Shown in pieces: positions 55,426 through 64,000 of a stretch of DNA of 64,000 nt. The stretch comes from Paludibacteraceae bacterium (lineage in GTDB: Bacteria > Bacteroidota > Bacteroidia > Bacteroidales > Paludibacteraceae). Every line of letters begins with the position of its first letter. Positions within the stretch are counted from its first letter, which is position 1. The position numbers and the translations under genes are program-made. The stretch lies in assembly GCA_017557345.1 (NCBI GenBank), contig JAFYZR010000155.1, positions 62,001 to 126,000 of the forward strand. The letters run 5' to 3'. A model generated the notes under the pieces. It was not told the origin of the DNA. It searched no databases and worked only from the letters and a program-made list of their open reading frames with translations.

Positions 55426-55498
55426 GATTCCCGAAGGAATCCAATCTACTTACTCACTTAATTATTTACAGAACGTTATGGTTACTCACGCCATAACG
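55426..55498 (-). other. Two further hairpins in ligase 3' UTR
   Basis: Between the ligase stop (55506) and the terminator there are two more perfect hairpins: CGTTATGG/CCATAACG with a 9-nt loop (55474-55498) and GATTCC/GGAATC with a CGAA loop, TTCG on the minus strand (55426-55441). Together with the terminator they form a structured tail of about 115 nt. Confidence 0.6.
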
Positions 55499-55505
55499 AT
55501 GGACG

Positions 55506-57155
55506 TTATTTGTATAAATAACGTTTGATTGAGCGCTTAGGAGTCTTTTCAAACTCAGAAGCAACTAATTCTATAGCACTAATCTGACTATACTGTGGCA
55601 GGTCTTTGTTAACCGCTACGCGGTTTTCCTCCATCTGTTGTGTCAGAGTCTTGGTTCCTAATAATTTCTTTCCTTCATTCGAAGTGTCCGGGAATACAAG
55701 TGCAACAAGCTTATGATCGCGGTCTACAACAATTGACTCAACAACGCATGGCATCGAATTCAGTTTGTCCTCCAGCTCTTCCGGGTAAATATTCTGTCCG
55801 GAAGCACCAAGAATCATGTTCTTTGAACGTCCGTGGATAAAGATATTTCCTTCTTTATCGAGAACACCCAGGTCACCGGTACGCATCCAACCGTCTTCCG
55901 TAAATGCAGCCTTGGTGGCCTCTTCGTTCTTATAGTAACCACGCATGACGTTAATACCTTTTACTTGGATTTCTCCGTCTTTGCTTGTCGGGTCTTCGCT
56001 ATCAATACGTACATGGCATTGTGGCAACTGCTTACCACAGCTATGGAAAACATAATTGAACCAATCTTCATAACTGATAAGCGGTCCGCATTCCGTCATT
56101 CCATAACCTACGCAATACTGATATTTAATATCATGAAGCACTTGTTCTACTTCTCCGTTAAGAGCTGCACCTCCGATGATCAGGTAACGGAGTTGGCCAC
56201 CGAACATCTTATCCAGACCTTCTTTAACCTTACCGCGTACCACGCGTTTCATTCCCGGAGTTCTCCAGAGTACTTTCATCAGCGGGCTGCTAATCTTGGG
56301 CAGAACACCTTTCTTGATAATTTTCTCAACTACCAATGGCACAGTTAAAATCATGAATGGTTTTACTTGTGCGAAAGCCTTCATAAGAACGGTTGGGGTA
56401 GGCGCTTGCGTCAAGAAGAACACTTGTGCTCCCTCGCAGATCTGATAAAGGAACTCGAACATCAAACCGAACATATGTGCGATAGGTAACATCGACAGCA
56501 CTTTATCTCCTTTTTGATGAGGTATGCGCGTGTGCGCAAACTCTACGTTACCGCTCAGGTTCAGATGAGTCAGCATAACGCCTTTCGGGTTGCCTGTTGA
56601 ACCGGAAGTATAGTTGAGTACGGCCAAATCGTCGTAGTTATCCGTAGGATAATTGACATCTTTAAGCGATACGCCATTCGGATATGCTTTCTTAAAGGCT
56701 GCTTCTGCGCCTTCGTATTTCTTGCGGAACTTGTCATCTGCTTCTACAATCGACATCTCGTCCATAAAGATTGTAGCTTTCAGTCCCTTCATCTGAGTTG
56801 GGTCAATCTTTCTCTTTACGTTCGGTCCTACATAAAGCAGCACAGCTTCGGAGTGATCTACTAATGAATAAATGCCCTCTGCGGTAAAATCAGGTAAAAT
56901 ACTAACGACCACCGCTTTGTAGCTCTCAATGGCGAGGAATAAAAGTCCCCAGTTGGCGCAGTTACGTCCGCAAAGCGCAATCTTGTCGCCTTCTTTAATT
57001 CCTAATTGTTTCCAAGTAACATGCAGTTTGGCAATTGCAGCTGCTAATTCAGCATACGTGTATTTGTTTTCACCATCCAGGTCGGTCATTGCTAAATCAT
57101 CCCAGTTGGTGTGCATTGTTTCTTGTAAGTAAGAAAGGTAATGTTTGGTTGCCAT
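55506..57155 (-). CDS. Long-chain acyl-CoA ligase (AMP-binding), copy 1
   Basis: A 549-residue fatty acid:CoA ligase. Seen: NYTSGSTGNPKGVML near residue 185, YGMTECGPLISYEDW near 345, GWMRTGDLG near 425 and the terminal FEKTPKRSIKRYLYK. It is a paralogue of the downstream ligase gene of equal length. It lies 106 bp downstream of a tetR gene, and the spacer holds a promoter -7 box and a palindrome, so repression by that regulator is likely. The product could feed phospholipid synthesis or use of external fatty acids. Confidence 0.9.
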   Translation of the reverse strand: MATKHYLSYLQETMHTNWDDLAMTDLDGENKYTYAELAAAIAKLHVTWKQLGIKEGDKIALCGRNCANWGLLFLAIESYKAVVVSILPDFTAEGIYSLVDHSEAVLLYVGPNVKRKIDPTQMKGLKATIFMDEMSIVEADDKFRKKYEGAEAAFKKAYPNGVSLKDVNYPTDNYDDLAVLNYTSGSTGNPKGVMLTHLNLSGNVEFAHTRIPHQKGDKVLSMLPIAHMFGLMFEFLYQICEGAQVFFLTQAPTPTVLMKAFAQVKPFMILTVPLVVEKIIKKGVLPKISSPLMKVLWRTPGMKRVVRGKVKEGLDKMFGGQLRYLIIGGAALNGEVEQVLHDIKYQYCVGYGMTECGPLISYEDWFNYVFHSCGKQLPQCHVRIDSEDPTSKDGEIQVKGINVMRGYYKNEEATKAAFTEDGWMRTGDLGVLDKEGNIFIHGRSKNMILGASGQNIYPEELEDKLNSMPCVVESIVVDRDHKLVALVFPDTSNEGKKLLGTKTLTQQMEENRVAVNKDLPQYSQISAIELVASEFEKTPKRSIKRYLYK

Positions 57156-57211
57156 AAATGTTAAATTTTATTATTGAGTAAGTGAATATACACTTTTTCT
57201 AAAACCGAGTG

Positions 57212-57249
57212 CAAAGGTACACTGTATTTTTTGAACGTTTGTTCGAAAA
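57212..57249 (-). promoter_or_regulatory. Ligase promoter with overlapping palindrome
   Basis: On the minus strand TACCTTTG (57219-57212) is a -7 box. There is no TTTG at -33; instead an inverted repeat with 9-bp arms and one mismatch (57228-57236 and 57241-57249, core GAACgtttGTTC) covers the -33 and spacer. Its size and place fit a TetR-type operator. Confidence 0.65.
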
Positions 57250-57261
57250 CTGAATTTTTCT

Positions 57262-57852
57262 TTAAATTTTTAGCAATTTATGAAATTCTGAATATGTTTT
57301 TTCCAATAATGAAAAGTCCATTTGCGTCTGACCAAGTCCCGAGTCATAACTGTTTTTGATGTGTGCAAACATAAGTGCGACTTGTTCACGATCTATGTCT
57401 CGTCGTATAAGGCCTGTTCGTTGGTCATGATAAATCACTTTCCGCCATAGTTCCAGCTCTTTGAGCGCCAGGCGTTGTGCTTTGCGATGTAGGGAAGGGA
57501 ATTTGCTGTAAGCGGTAAACATAAGGTCATTGACATTACTCGTATTTATCGCCTTTTCTTCGAAAGTCATCAAGGCTTCTTCCAAACTATGAAGATAAGT
57601 CATCATCGCCGCAATCATTTCTTCTATGCCGGCATCTTCACATACGCTATTTAGGGCGCGTTGTTTGGGCTCCAGAAAATATTTCTCCATGCATGTCAGA
57701 AACAACTCGTCCTGGTCTTTGAAATAATAGTACAGCGTACCTCTACCGATATCCAAGGCGAATTGCAAATCTGTAATACTGACGTTCCGGAAGCCTTTTA
57801 GAGCGTATAACTCCATGGCTTTGCGGATAATATATTCCTTTCTGTCTTTCAT
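57262..57852 (-). CDS. TetR family transcriptional regulator
   Basis: A 196-residue regulator. The N-terminal helix-turn-helix (ALKGFRNVSITDLQFALDI, then GRGTLYYYFKDQDELFL) is typical of TetR. The C-terminal ligand domain is of the type seen in regulators of fatty acid metabolism, but the ligand cannot be read from sequence. Its ATG overlaps the stop of the TonB-dependent receptor gene by 4 bp, and the acyl-CoA ligase gene follows. Confidence 0.9.
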   Translation of the reverse strand: MKDRKEYIIRKAMELYALKGFRNVSITDLQFALDIGRGTLYYYFKDQDELFLTCMEKYFLEPKQRALNSVCEDAGIEEMIAAMMTYLHSLEEALMTFEEKAINTSNVNDLMFTAYSKFPSLHRKAQRLALKELELWRKVIYHDQRTGLIRRDIDREQVALMFAHIKNSYDSGLGQTQMDFSLLEKTYSEFHKLLKI

Positions 57853-59681
57853 AGCGAAACTGTTATACTAACTTGTCCGTGTGCACCCGGCATAAGTATT
57901 CCTCCATAGTCGTAATAATGCCGGTTTGTCATGTTTGTGCACTCTGCGGCTATGCGTATATGCGCTAACTCCAGATAAATACTTCCGTCAAGCAATAATA
58001 CAGGCTGGAAAGGATTATCGGGTATGCCGTAAATATCCACATACGCGCCTTCACGTTGTTGCCATCTGAGCGACCAGGTTGCACCTACACATCCTTTTGA
58101 CCAGATGTAAATGCCATGATTAACGGACAATACAACTTTATGCCGCAAATAGTCCAGATAATTGCTTTTTGCGCTTGTCACATCTAGTGATAGGGCAGTA
58201 TAGGCATAGCGCACAGTTACATTGCGTAGCCAATCATTTAAATGATAACTTGCTACCAAATCAATACCAAAAGCATCAACAGTATTCTGATTTGTGGCAT
58301 GGTACAAACTATCTGTTTCATCATAAGTCCAATCGATAATATCCTGGCCCCATCGGTAATATAAATCTCCCGCGATGTGCAGGTTTCCTGCCTTTTCCCA
58401 TACCCATGTATATTTGCTACCCAAAGATAACTGCCATGCTTTTTCGGCTTTCAGGTCAGTACTTCCTCGTTGTGCTCCGGCTTTGTAATACAAATCCGTC
58501 CACGTAGGCATGCGGAGCGAACGAGTGGCCGCGAGATAAACAGAGCCGGTTTTTAGAAACGAATAGCCAATGTTAGCCGCTCCTGAACCATACCAGCCGA
58601 ACCAAGTATTGTAATGCCCTGCCACGCCTAATGAAGCAGCCAAATCACGCCAAATAAAGTGTTGTTCGGCGCTCAATGTGGCTTGTGTACGGTTGTGCTG
58701 TCCCATGTTCGAGGAGTTTATGTATTCATTTTTCGTTTCTGCGCCAAACGTTGTTCTGCCTATCCGAGAGGCATAATGTGCGTACATAGCCGCTTGCGTA
58801 TTATGTGTCCAATGGCGGTTGGTAATCGTTCCTCTATGCCATTCATAGCGGTCGTATTGTCCACGATAAGCCGCTTGGGTTGTAAGTGACCAATGCTTAT
58901 TCAATGATGTTTCGTAGCGCAAAGAAGCTATTATTGTACGTGTAGCATCGAATTGATCAATACTGGCAAACCCATAACCTGTGCCTAAACATGCGTCTTT
59001 GTATTGCGCTCCTATTTGTACGTCCAGTCCCTTCCAACGAGTCTGCAAATATACATTTGCTAATTGGTAGGCTGTATTCTCCAAGGCAGCACTCTCTTTC
59101 TCGTTCGCTTGCGGAGCATAATACCCTTCACTTCTTGCGTATTCAACGGAAGAATTTATATGTACGTCTCCTCGTGCCCATGAACCTGTGAACAACGGAT
59201 TCACATCACCGTTAGTGCCTGCACTTAGTTGTAGCGTATAATTGTCTTCTTGTGATGTGCGCGTAATAATGTTAATTGCCCCCGAAAATGCCCCTGTCAA
59301 ATTTGCAGCAGTACCTTGCAGCACCTCTATTCGCTCAATAAGTGCCGGATTCATCGGAATATTTAGAGCATAATGACCTGTTTGTGCATCCAACAGACTC
59401 ACACCATTGAGTAAGATTAGAACTTGATCAAATGTTCCACCGCGAAGACTCACATCGCTTTGCATGCTACTTGCACCGCGTGAACGGATGTCAATACCCG
59501 GTAAATATTCCAAAATATCGGCTAAATTAGTGATAGGAAGAGATTTTATCTCTTCATGGCTAATCTGTGCAACTAATCGGAAGACCTCTGATTGAACTTG
59601 TGCTCGTTCAGCAGTCACTTCAACTTCCTCTATTTGAAACGGCGAGACAACTAATAATATACTAAGCAATATAGAAAACAC
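57849..59681 (-). CDS. TonB-dependent outer-membrane receptor
   Basis: A 610-residue receptor with signal peptide, a plug domain (LPITNLADILEYLPGIDIRS, SLRGGTFDQVLILLNG, IERIEVLQG) and a 22-stranded barrel ending in aromatic residues. It is compact, like vitamin or siderophore receptors (BtuB size), and lacks the N-terminal carboxypeptidase-like domain and SusD partner of glycan systems. The substrate is unknown. The start is GTG at 59681, 14 bp after the patatin stop codon. Confidence 0.88.
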   Translation of the reverse strand: MFSILLSILLVVSPFQIEEVEVTAERAQVQSEVFRLVAQISHEEIKSLPITNLADILEYLPGIDIRSRGASSMQSDVSLRGGTFDQVLILLNGVSLLDAQTGHYALNIPMNPALIERIEVLQGTAANLTGAFSGAINIITRTSQEDNYTLQLSAGTNGDVNPLFTGSWARGDVHINSSVEYARSEGYYAPQANEKESAALENTAYQLANVYLQTRWKGLDVQIGAQYKDACLGTGYGFASIDQFDATRTIIASLRYETSLNKHWSLTTQAAYRGQYDRYEWHRGTITNRHWTHNTQAAMYAHYASRIGRTTFGAETKNEYINSSNMGQHNRTQATLSAEQHFIWRDLAASLGVAGHYNTWFGWYGSGAANIGYSFLKTGSVYLAATRSLRMPTWTDLYYKAGAQRGSTDLKAEKAWQLSLGSKYTWVWEKAGNLHIAGDLYYRWGQDIIDWTYDETDSLYHATNQNTVDAFGIDLVASYHLNDWLRNVTVRYAYTALSLDVTSAKSNYLDYLRHKVVLSVNHGIYIWSKGCVGATWSLRWQQREGAYVDIYGIPDNPFQPVLLLDGSIYLELAHIRIAAECTNMTNRHYYDYGGILMPGAHGQVSITVSL

Positions 59682-59695
59682 GAATCCGCTTCCCT

Positions 59696-60628
59696 TTAAT
59701 CCTCTAATCTCTCGTAACGATCCAAAGCCTCGTTCATTATTCGTTTTCCGTCTGCAATAATCTCCTCTGCCTTGTCAAAATCAAATGTGGTATAAGCGTA
59801 TTGACGCATGACTGCATGAACATCGGGTGGAGTAAGACGCAAAGCAAGAAGAGTGTTCTGCTGGATTTGCATGTCACTCATCCGGTCAAGAAGGCTGACA
59901 AAACTAACTTTGCTGCCTAAATCCTTAGCATGGCTTTCACGGATGGCATCCACTCGTTCCCCTAAACGGCGTAGTTGATTTTCCACGCTTTTAGGCACAG
60001 GAATACCACGTGAAGTAAGATCTTTAAGCTTGCCCTCTACGTCAATGGGTTCATACTCATTATTCATGGGTATTTTGTCCTTGCCACTAATGTCAGATGC
60101 TACTAAAATGTCTCCATCGGTCCGCTGAACCATATGTAATGGCAATGGATTAAGAATACCTCCGTCAATGAGCAGGCGGTTTCCTATTTGTACGGGCTTA
60201 AAGAAAAGAGGAATGCTAATCGATGCACGGATTGCTTCAAAAAGGCTCCCTGAACGAAAAGAAACCTCATCTGTGCTAATCATGTCTGAGGCCACGATAG
60301 TGCAAGGAATATTGAGGTTTTCAATGGGACGATCGGGTACAATTTTTTCCAATTCCTTAATGATTCGTTCCCCCTTGACCAAAGAGTTGCTGCTCAGTAG
60401 ATTAATATCAATCATCCTGAGAATAAGCTGCTTGTCTACTTGCAGAAACCATTCTTTGGCTCTTTTTAGTTCACCTGCTGCATACATTCCTGCGATGATA
60501 GATCCCATAGAACAACCGGCTATACTTGTTATTGTATAACCTCGTTCTTCCAGCGCTTCTATAGCCCCAATGTGTGCTAATCCTCGCGCTCCACCGGATC
60601 CCAGGACAAGTGCTACGCGCTTACTCAT
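59696..60628 (-). CDS. Patatin-like phospholipase
   Basis: A 310-residue serine hydrolase of the RssA/patatin type: oxyanion loop [12 protein letters not shown] (near residue 11), nucleophile GCSMG (Ser near 41), and DGG with the catalytic Asp ([11 protein letters not shown], near 155). No signal peptide, so cytosolic or membrane-associated. The likely activity is release of fatty acids from phospholipids, which may connect it with the acyl-CoA ligases downstream. It overlaps gcvT by 4 bp. Confidence 0.9.
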   Translation of the reverse strand: MSKRVALVLGSGGARGLAHIGAIEALEERGYTITSIAGCSMGSIIAGMYAAGELKRAKEWFLQVDKQLILRMIDINLLSSNSLVKGERIIKELEKIVPDRPIENLNIPCTIVASDMISTDEVSFRSGSLFEAIRASISIPLFFKPVQIGNRLLIDGGILNPLPLHMVQRTDGDILVASDISGKDKIPMNNEYEPIDVEGKLKDLTSRGIPVPKSVENQLRRLGERVDAIRESHAKDLGSKVSFVSLLDRMSDMQIQQNTLLALRLTPPDVHAVMRQYAYTTFDFDKAEEIIADGKRIMNEALDRYERLED

Positions 60629-61710
60629 ACAATCTTAGCAGGAATGAGTTTCTCGCGGATTCGAATGTAAATAATGTTCTCTTTCTTAGCAAATGGTGTT
60701 TGGACGTATCCCATTCCGATGCCAACTTTGGTGTTGGGTAGCATAATTCCGGAGGTTACATTACCTATATTATTGCCGGATTCATCGCATATTTCGTATC
60801 CGTTACGTGGAATAGCGCGCTCAAGACATTCGAAATGTACCAATTTGCGTTTCACGCCCTCAGCTTTCTGTTGTTTGAGGAAATCACGGTCAATGAAATC
60901 TTTGGCATCCAGTTTTGTAATCCAACCAAGACCGGCTTCTAATGGAGAAGTAGTATCATCAATATCGTGACCGTATAAGCAGTACCATTTCTCCAAACGT
61001 AAGCTGTCTCGAGCACCTAAACCGATAGGAGCCAAACCAAATGGTTTACCTACCTCGAAGAGCGCATTCCAAATCTCAATACCTCTTTCTGCAGGGAAGT
61101 ATAGTTCAAATCCACCCGCACCGGTATAACCGGTGTTTGACAAAATAACACCTGGCACGCCGGCAAAACTCCACTCACGGAAAGCATAATAGTCTATAGA
61201 CTTAAGATCTGCATCGGTCAGGAGTTGTAACATTTCTGTGGCTTTGGGACCTTGAACGGCCAATTGTCCGTAGCGGTCGCTTGCATTGTCCAGTTTTATG
61301 TCTGCATCTTTGAATTTTTCCTCTTTAATCTTGTTTACCCATGCCCAGTCTTTGTCAATATTTCCGGCATTTACAACCATCAGGTATTTTGTGGTTGAGT
61401 ACTTATAGATAATTAGATCATCTACTATACCACCTTTGCCGTTTGGCATGCAGGTGTATTGTGCCTTTCCTGCCGCGATAACAGACAAGTCGTTTGTAGT
61501 GATGTATTGAAGGAAATCGAGTGCTTTTTCGCCCTTAACCCAGAACTCACCCATATGGCTGACGTCAAACACACCGACGCCCTGACGAACGATCATATGC
61601 TCTTGGTTTATGCCGGTTGGGTACTGAATAGGCATGTTAAAGCCTGCAAATTCTGCCATTTTGGCTCCGAGTGCGATGTGCACGTCGGTACAAGGAGTTG
61701 TTTTTAGCAT
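60625..61710 (-). CDS. gcvT: Glycine cleavage system T protein (aminomethyltransferase)
   Basis: A 361-residue folate-dependent aminomethyltransferase. Seen: [30 protein letters not shown] (in part), [32 protein letters not shown] and [18 protein letters not shown]. It takes the aminomethyl group from the H protein and gives methylene-tetrahydrofolate and ammonia. The P and H proteins are not nearby. The ATG overlaps pepT by 7 bp. Confidence 0.95.
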   Translation of the reverse strand: MLKTTPCTDVHIALGAKMAEFAGFNMPIQYPTGINQEHMIVRQGVGVFDVSHMGEFWVKGEKALDFLQYITTNDLSVIAAGKAQYTCMPNGKGGIVDDLIIYKYSTTKYLMVVNAGNIDKDWAWVNKIKEEKFKDADIKLDNASDRYGQLAVQGPKATEMLQLLTDADLKSIDYYAFREWSFAGVPGVILSNTGYTGAGGFELYFPAERGIEIWNALFEVGKPFGLAPIGLGARDSLRLEKWYCLYGHDIDDTTSPLEAGLGWITKLDAKDFIDRDFLKQQKAEGVKRKLVHFECLERAIPRNGYEICDESGNNIGNVTSGIMLPNTKVGIGMGYVQTPFAKKENIIYIRIREKLIPAKIV

Positions 61711-62909
61711 TTTTCTATGATTTTAATGATTACTTGCATTGCTTTTTCCATCGATGGAATCGGTAGATATTCAAATCGGCTGTGGAAATTTTCTCCGCCG
61801 GCAAAGATGTTAGGGCAGGGAAGTCCTTCAAAACTCAGTCTTGCTCCATCTGTGCCGCCACGGATGGGCTTTACAACAGGTGTAATTCCAACAGACTCCA
61901 TGGCTTCTTTGGCCAGATCAATAATGTGCATTACGGGTTCAATTTTCTCTCGCATGTTGTAGTATTGATCGCGCATTTCAATTTCTACAGTTCCATCACC
62001 GAATTCACGGTTCACTTTGCGAACCAAGTGTTCCAATTCGCGTTTACGGCTTTCAAAACGCGCCCTGTCATGGTCTCGAATAATATAACTGAGTGTAGTC
62101 TCCTCTACGGTTCCGTTCATTCCGATCAGATGATAAAAACCCTCATAACCCTGGGTGTGTTCAGGTGTTTCCCAGCGAGGTAACATAACGGCTAACTGGT
62201 AAGCAATTCGCATCGAGTTAACCATTTTGTGATAAGCAGATCCAGGATGGACGTTCACTCCGTGAACGCTAATCTTACATGCGGCGGCATTAAAGTTCTC
62301 AAACTCCAATTCTCCTACTGCTCCTCCGTCCATTGTATAAGCCCAATCGGCTCCGAAAGCCTTAACGTTAAAATGATCTGCACCACAGCCAATTTCCTCA
62401 TCTGGAGTGAAACCGACACGCACTTTGCCGTGCTTAAGCTCTGGGTGCTGGATTAAGTATTCCATTGCGGTTACTATTTCTGCAATGCCGGCTTTATCAT
62501 CCGCTCCGAGTAGGGTTTTGCCATCGGTTACAATAATATTTTGGTCTTTATAGCGCAAAATTTCCGGGTATTTGTCTTTGGAAAGCACAATTCCTTCACT
62601 CAACTCAATATCTTCACCGTTGTATTTCTCCACAATTCGTGGTTTTACATGCTTTCCGCTTGCATCAGGCGAGGTATCCATGTGTGCAATAAATCCGATA
62701 ACCGGATGACCATCTTCCGTGGCAGGTAATGTAGCCATGATATATCCGTTGGAATCGAGAGAAACATCGGTTAATCCGATGGATTTCAGTTCTTCTACCA
62801 GATATTTGGCGAATTCCATTTGCCCGGGCGTGGAAGGCACCAATCCGGTGTTCTCATCACTGGTCGTGCAAAACGACACATATTTCAAAAAACGATCTAC
62901 AATATTCAT
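61704..62909 (-). CDS. pepT: Peptidase T (tripeptidase)
   Basis: A 401-residue M20 metalloaminopeptidase that cuts the N-terminal residue from tripeptides in the cytosol. Zinc ligands and catalytic residues are in [33 protein letters not shown] and [12 protein letters not shown]. The dimerisation domain occupies about residues 210-310. It sits between a lipoprotein gene and gcvT. Confidence 0.96.
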   Translation of the reverse strand: MNIVDRFLKYVSFCTTSDENTGLVPSTPGQMEFAKYLVEELKSIGLTDVSLDSNGYIMATLPATEDGHPVIGFIAHMDTSPDASGKHVKPRIVEKYNGEDIELSEGIVLSKDKYPEILRYKDQNIIVTDGKTLLGADDKAGIAEIVTAMEYLIQHPELKHGKVRVGFTPDEEIGCGADHFNVKAFGADWAYTMDGGAVGELEFENFNAAACKISVHGVNVHPGSAYHKMVNSMRIAYQLAVMLPRWETPEHTQGYEGFYHLIGMNGTVEETTLSYIIRDHDRARFESRKRELEHLVRKVNREFGDGTVEIEMRDQYYNMREKIEPVMHIIDLAKEAMESVGITPVVKPIRGGTDGARLSFEGLPCPNIFAGGENFHSRFEYLPIPSMEKAMQVIIKIIEKC

Positions 62910-62921
62910 TTGGTATGGGAT

Positions 62922-63437
62922 TTATTCGTTTTGACTGAAGGCACCCAATATAGCGCTTAACGCGCCGGCATATTGAGCTGCTGTATTGGCATAACTAGCT
63001 GCGGTGGATGCGGTTTCCTGGGCTTTCGTTTTCGAATCCTGAACTTTCTCGTTGTTCTTCATCATGTCTACTAAACTGTCAGTCACGCGCTCTACGTTAT
63101 CTTGTGTGACAAGACCTAACGAACTGGTAATCATTCCCTGACCGAATTCGCTTAGATAAGTTTTGTCTTTGTAATTGTTTTTCAGTCCTGCGCAGTTGCC
63201 AACCAGTGTGACGGTATTTAGGATATTGTTCATATTTTGGTAATCATACTTATTCCCGTCGGCTTTGTACTGTGTGTAAAGACCGAGGAGCGCATTACCT
63301 ACGTTTTGACCGGCCGATGTGGCTGTTACTTGTGTGTCAGTTGTGCTGGATGAACTGGTTCCGGTGGCACTATTCCTTTGAAAACCGCAGGCGATCATAA
63401 TCATCATGGCGACTGCAAAAAAGATGCATTTTTTCAT
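62922..63437 (-). CDS. Hypothetical lipoprotein
   Basis: A 171-residue protein with signal and lipobox MIAC (Cys17). A Ser/Thr-rich linker (GTSSSSTTDTQ) leads to an alpha-helical domain with VGNALLGLYTQYK and VERVTDSLVDMMKNN. I do not recognise a named family. Its ATG overlaps the stop of the dehydrogenase gene by 4 bp, and pepT follows 12 bp downstream. Confidence 0.7.
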   Translation of the reverse strand: MKKCIFFAVAMMIMIACGFQRNSATGTSSSSTTDTQVTATSAGQNVGNALLGLYTQYKADGNKYDYQNMNNILNTVTLVGNCAGLKNNYKDKTYLSEFGQGMITSSLGLVTQDNVERVTDSLVDMMKNNEKVQDSKTKAQETASTAASYANTAAQYAGALSAILGAFSQNE

Positions 63438-64000
63438 AATACTATATTCATTTTGTTAATATCTCCTTTTTCAAATGCAAGAATATTATCGCATACATTC
63501 TCGCACATGGCAATACGTCCTTCCCATGTTCCTGTGCCCGTGTGCGGCGAAAGGACAACGTTTGGCAGGGCTAAAAGTTCCGATGAAATGGACGGTTCAA
63601 ACTCATAAACGTCGAGTGCAGCACCGGCAATAATGCCATTCTTTAGCGCCTCTATTAGAGCTGCCTCGTGTACATGTGCTCCGCGTGCGGTATTGATAAG
63701 GAAAGCCGTACGTTTCATCATTCCTAATTCCGGTTTGCCAATTATGTGGTGCACTTCCGGTGTGTAGGGTAGATTAAGCGACACGTAATTACTATCTTGC
63801 AGTAAGCTTTGAAAATCAACGTATTGCGCGTTATATAGCTGTTCAATATTTTCCGGCAGACGATGACGATTATGGTAAATTATCTTCATTCCACTTGCCA
63901 TGGCACGTCGCGCTAAAGATTGTCCGATTCGTCCCATTCCAATGATTCCAAGCGTTTTGCCGTACAGCGAGTGACTGAGATTATTCATAACGGCCATCGG
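63434..64000 (-). CDS. D-2-hydroxyacid dehydrogenase, 5' end outside window
   Basis: The visible 188 codons are the NAD-binding and C-terminal part of a D-isomer-specific 2-hydroxyacid dehydrogenase: GIIGMGRIGQSLARR nucleotide loop, NTARGAHV with the catalytic Arg, DVYEFEP with the Glu and SPHTGTGT with the His. The frame is open up to the window edge (CCG codon at 64000-63998), and the first ATG at 63997 is too far downstream for the family, so the gene is cut. Substrate (glycerate, hydroxypyruvate or similar) is undetermined. Confidence 0.9.
   Translation of the reverse strand, partial: PMAVMNNLSHSLYGKTLGIIGMGRIGQSLARRAMASGMKIIYHNRHRLPENIEQLYNAQYVDFQSLLQDSNYVSLNLPYTPEVHHIIGKPELGMMKRTAFLINTARGAHVHEAALIEALKNGIIAGAALDVYEFEPSISSELLALPNVVLSPHTGTGTWEGRIAMCENVCDNILAFEKGDINKMNIVL

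Noticed and set aside
1..64000. Mobile element or genomic island carrying the NRPS
   Set aside because: No transposase, integrase, tRNA attachment site or flanking direct repeats; spacings and codon use around the NRPS look like those of its neighbours as far as the eye can judge.

Overview
The window looks like a chromosomal segment of an anaerobic, probably gut-associated member of the Bacteroidales (Bacteroidota). The evidence is: (i) promoters of the Bacteroidota type, TANNTTTG at -7 with a TTTG-like -33 element 20 bp upstream; (ii) start codons with little or no Shine-Dalgarno signal; (iii) lineage-typical genes, namely a PorE-like type IX secretion (T9SS) lipoprotein, DUF4835 and DUF4831 proteins, a 2-oxoacid:ferredoxin oxidoreductase, pyruvate phosphate dikinase and a K+-dependent membrane pyrophosphatase; (iv) many Sec signal peptides and lipoboxes. 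I saw no tRNA, rRNA, CRISPR array, phage gene or insertion sequence.

Layout. 1-9.8 kb (minus strand): an envelope operon with an InlB-repeat surface protein, an OmpA-domain protein carrying two zinc ribbons, two lipoproteins (one cut by the window edge) and a natural-looking fusion of a HerA/YjgR-type ATPase to a periplasmic 5'-nucleotidase. 10.0-41.5 kb (minus): a convoy of 20 genes with spacings from overlap to 22 bp, apparently fed by one promoter at 41.6 kb. It begins with bactofilin, DUF1015, a PorE-like protein, thymidylate synthase, DHFR, EttA, TilS, AroE, DUF4831, DUF4835, RecN, RarA, HemW, PBP1A, TPR and TraB/GumN proteins and a cell-wall amidase. It ends in the most distinctive part of the window: an outer-membrane beta-barrel, a 2419-residue two-module NRPS ending in a reductase domain, and a MATE exporter. 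Together these read as a make-and-export cassette for an N-acylated dipeptide aldehyde or a pyrazinone derived from one. 41.5-43.0 kb: regulatory DNA, an L,D-transpeptidase-like lipoprotein and a small lipoprotein. 43.0-45.9 kb (plus): korAB. 45.9-53.4 kb: SDR and Y-family polymerase, then ppdK, with a small lipoprotein, divergent from hppA. 53.5-57.9 kb: two acyl-CoA ligases and a TetR regulator. 57.8-64 kb (minus): TonB-dependent receptor, patatin, gcvT, pepT, a lipoprotein and a partial 2-hydroxyacid dehydrogenase.

Outside the genes, three kinds of small-scale DNA structure stand out: three unrelated arrays of exactly 11-bp units in promoter-bearing spacers (about 41.76, 51.02 and 55.29 kb); 7-8-bp tandem repeats that recur at gene junctions and once inside a gene; and eight promoters that share a 20-bp spacer and an extended -33 element close to YTTGYATATNTNA. 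One rightward promoter at 41.66 kb drives no visible gene and may start a small RNA.
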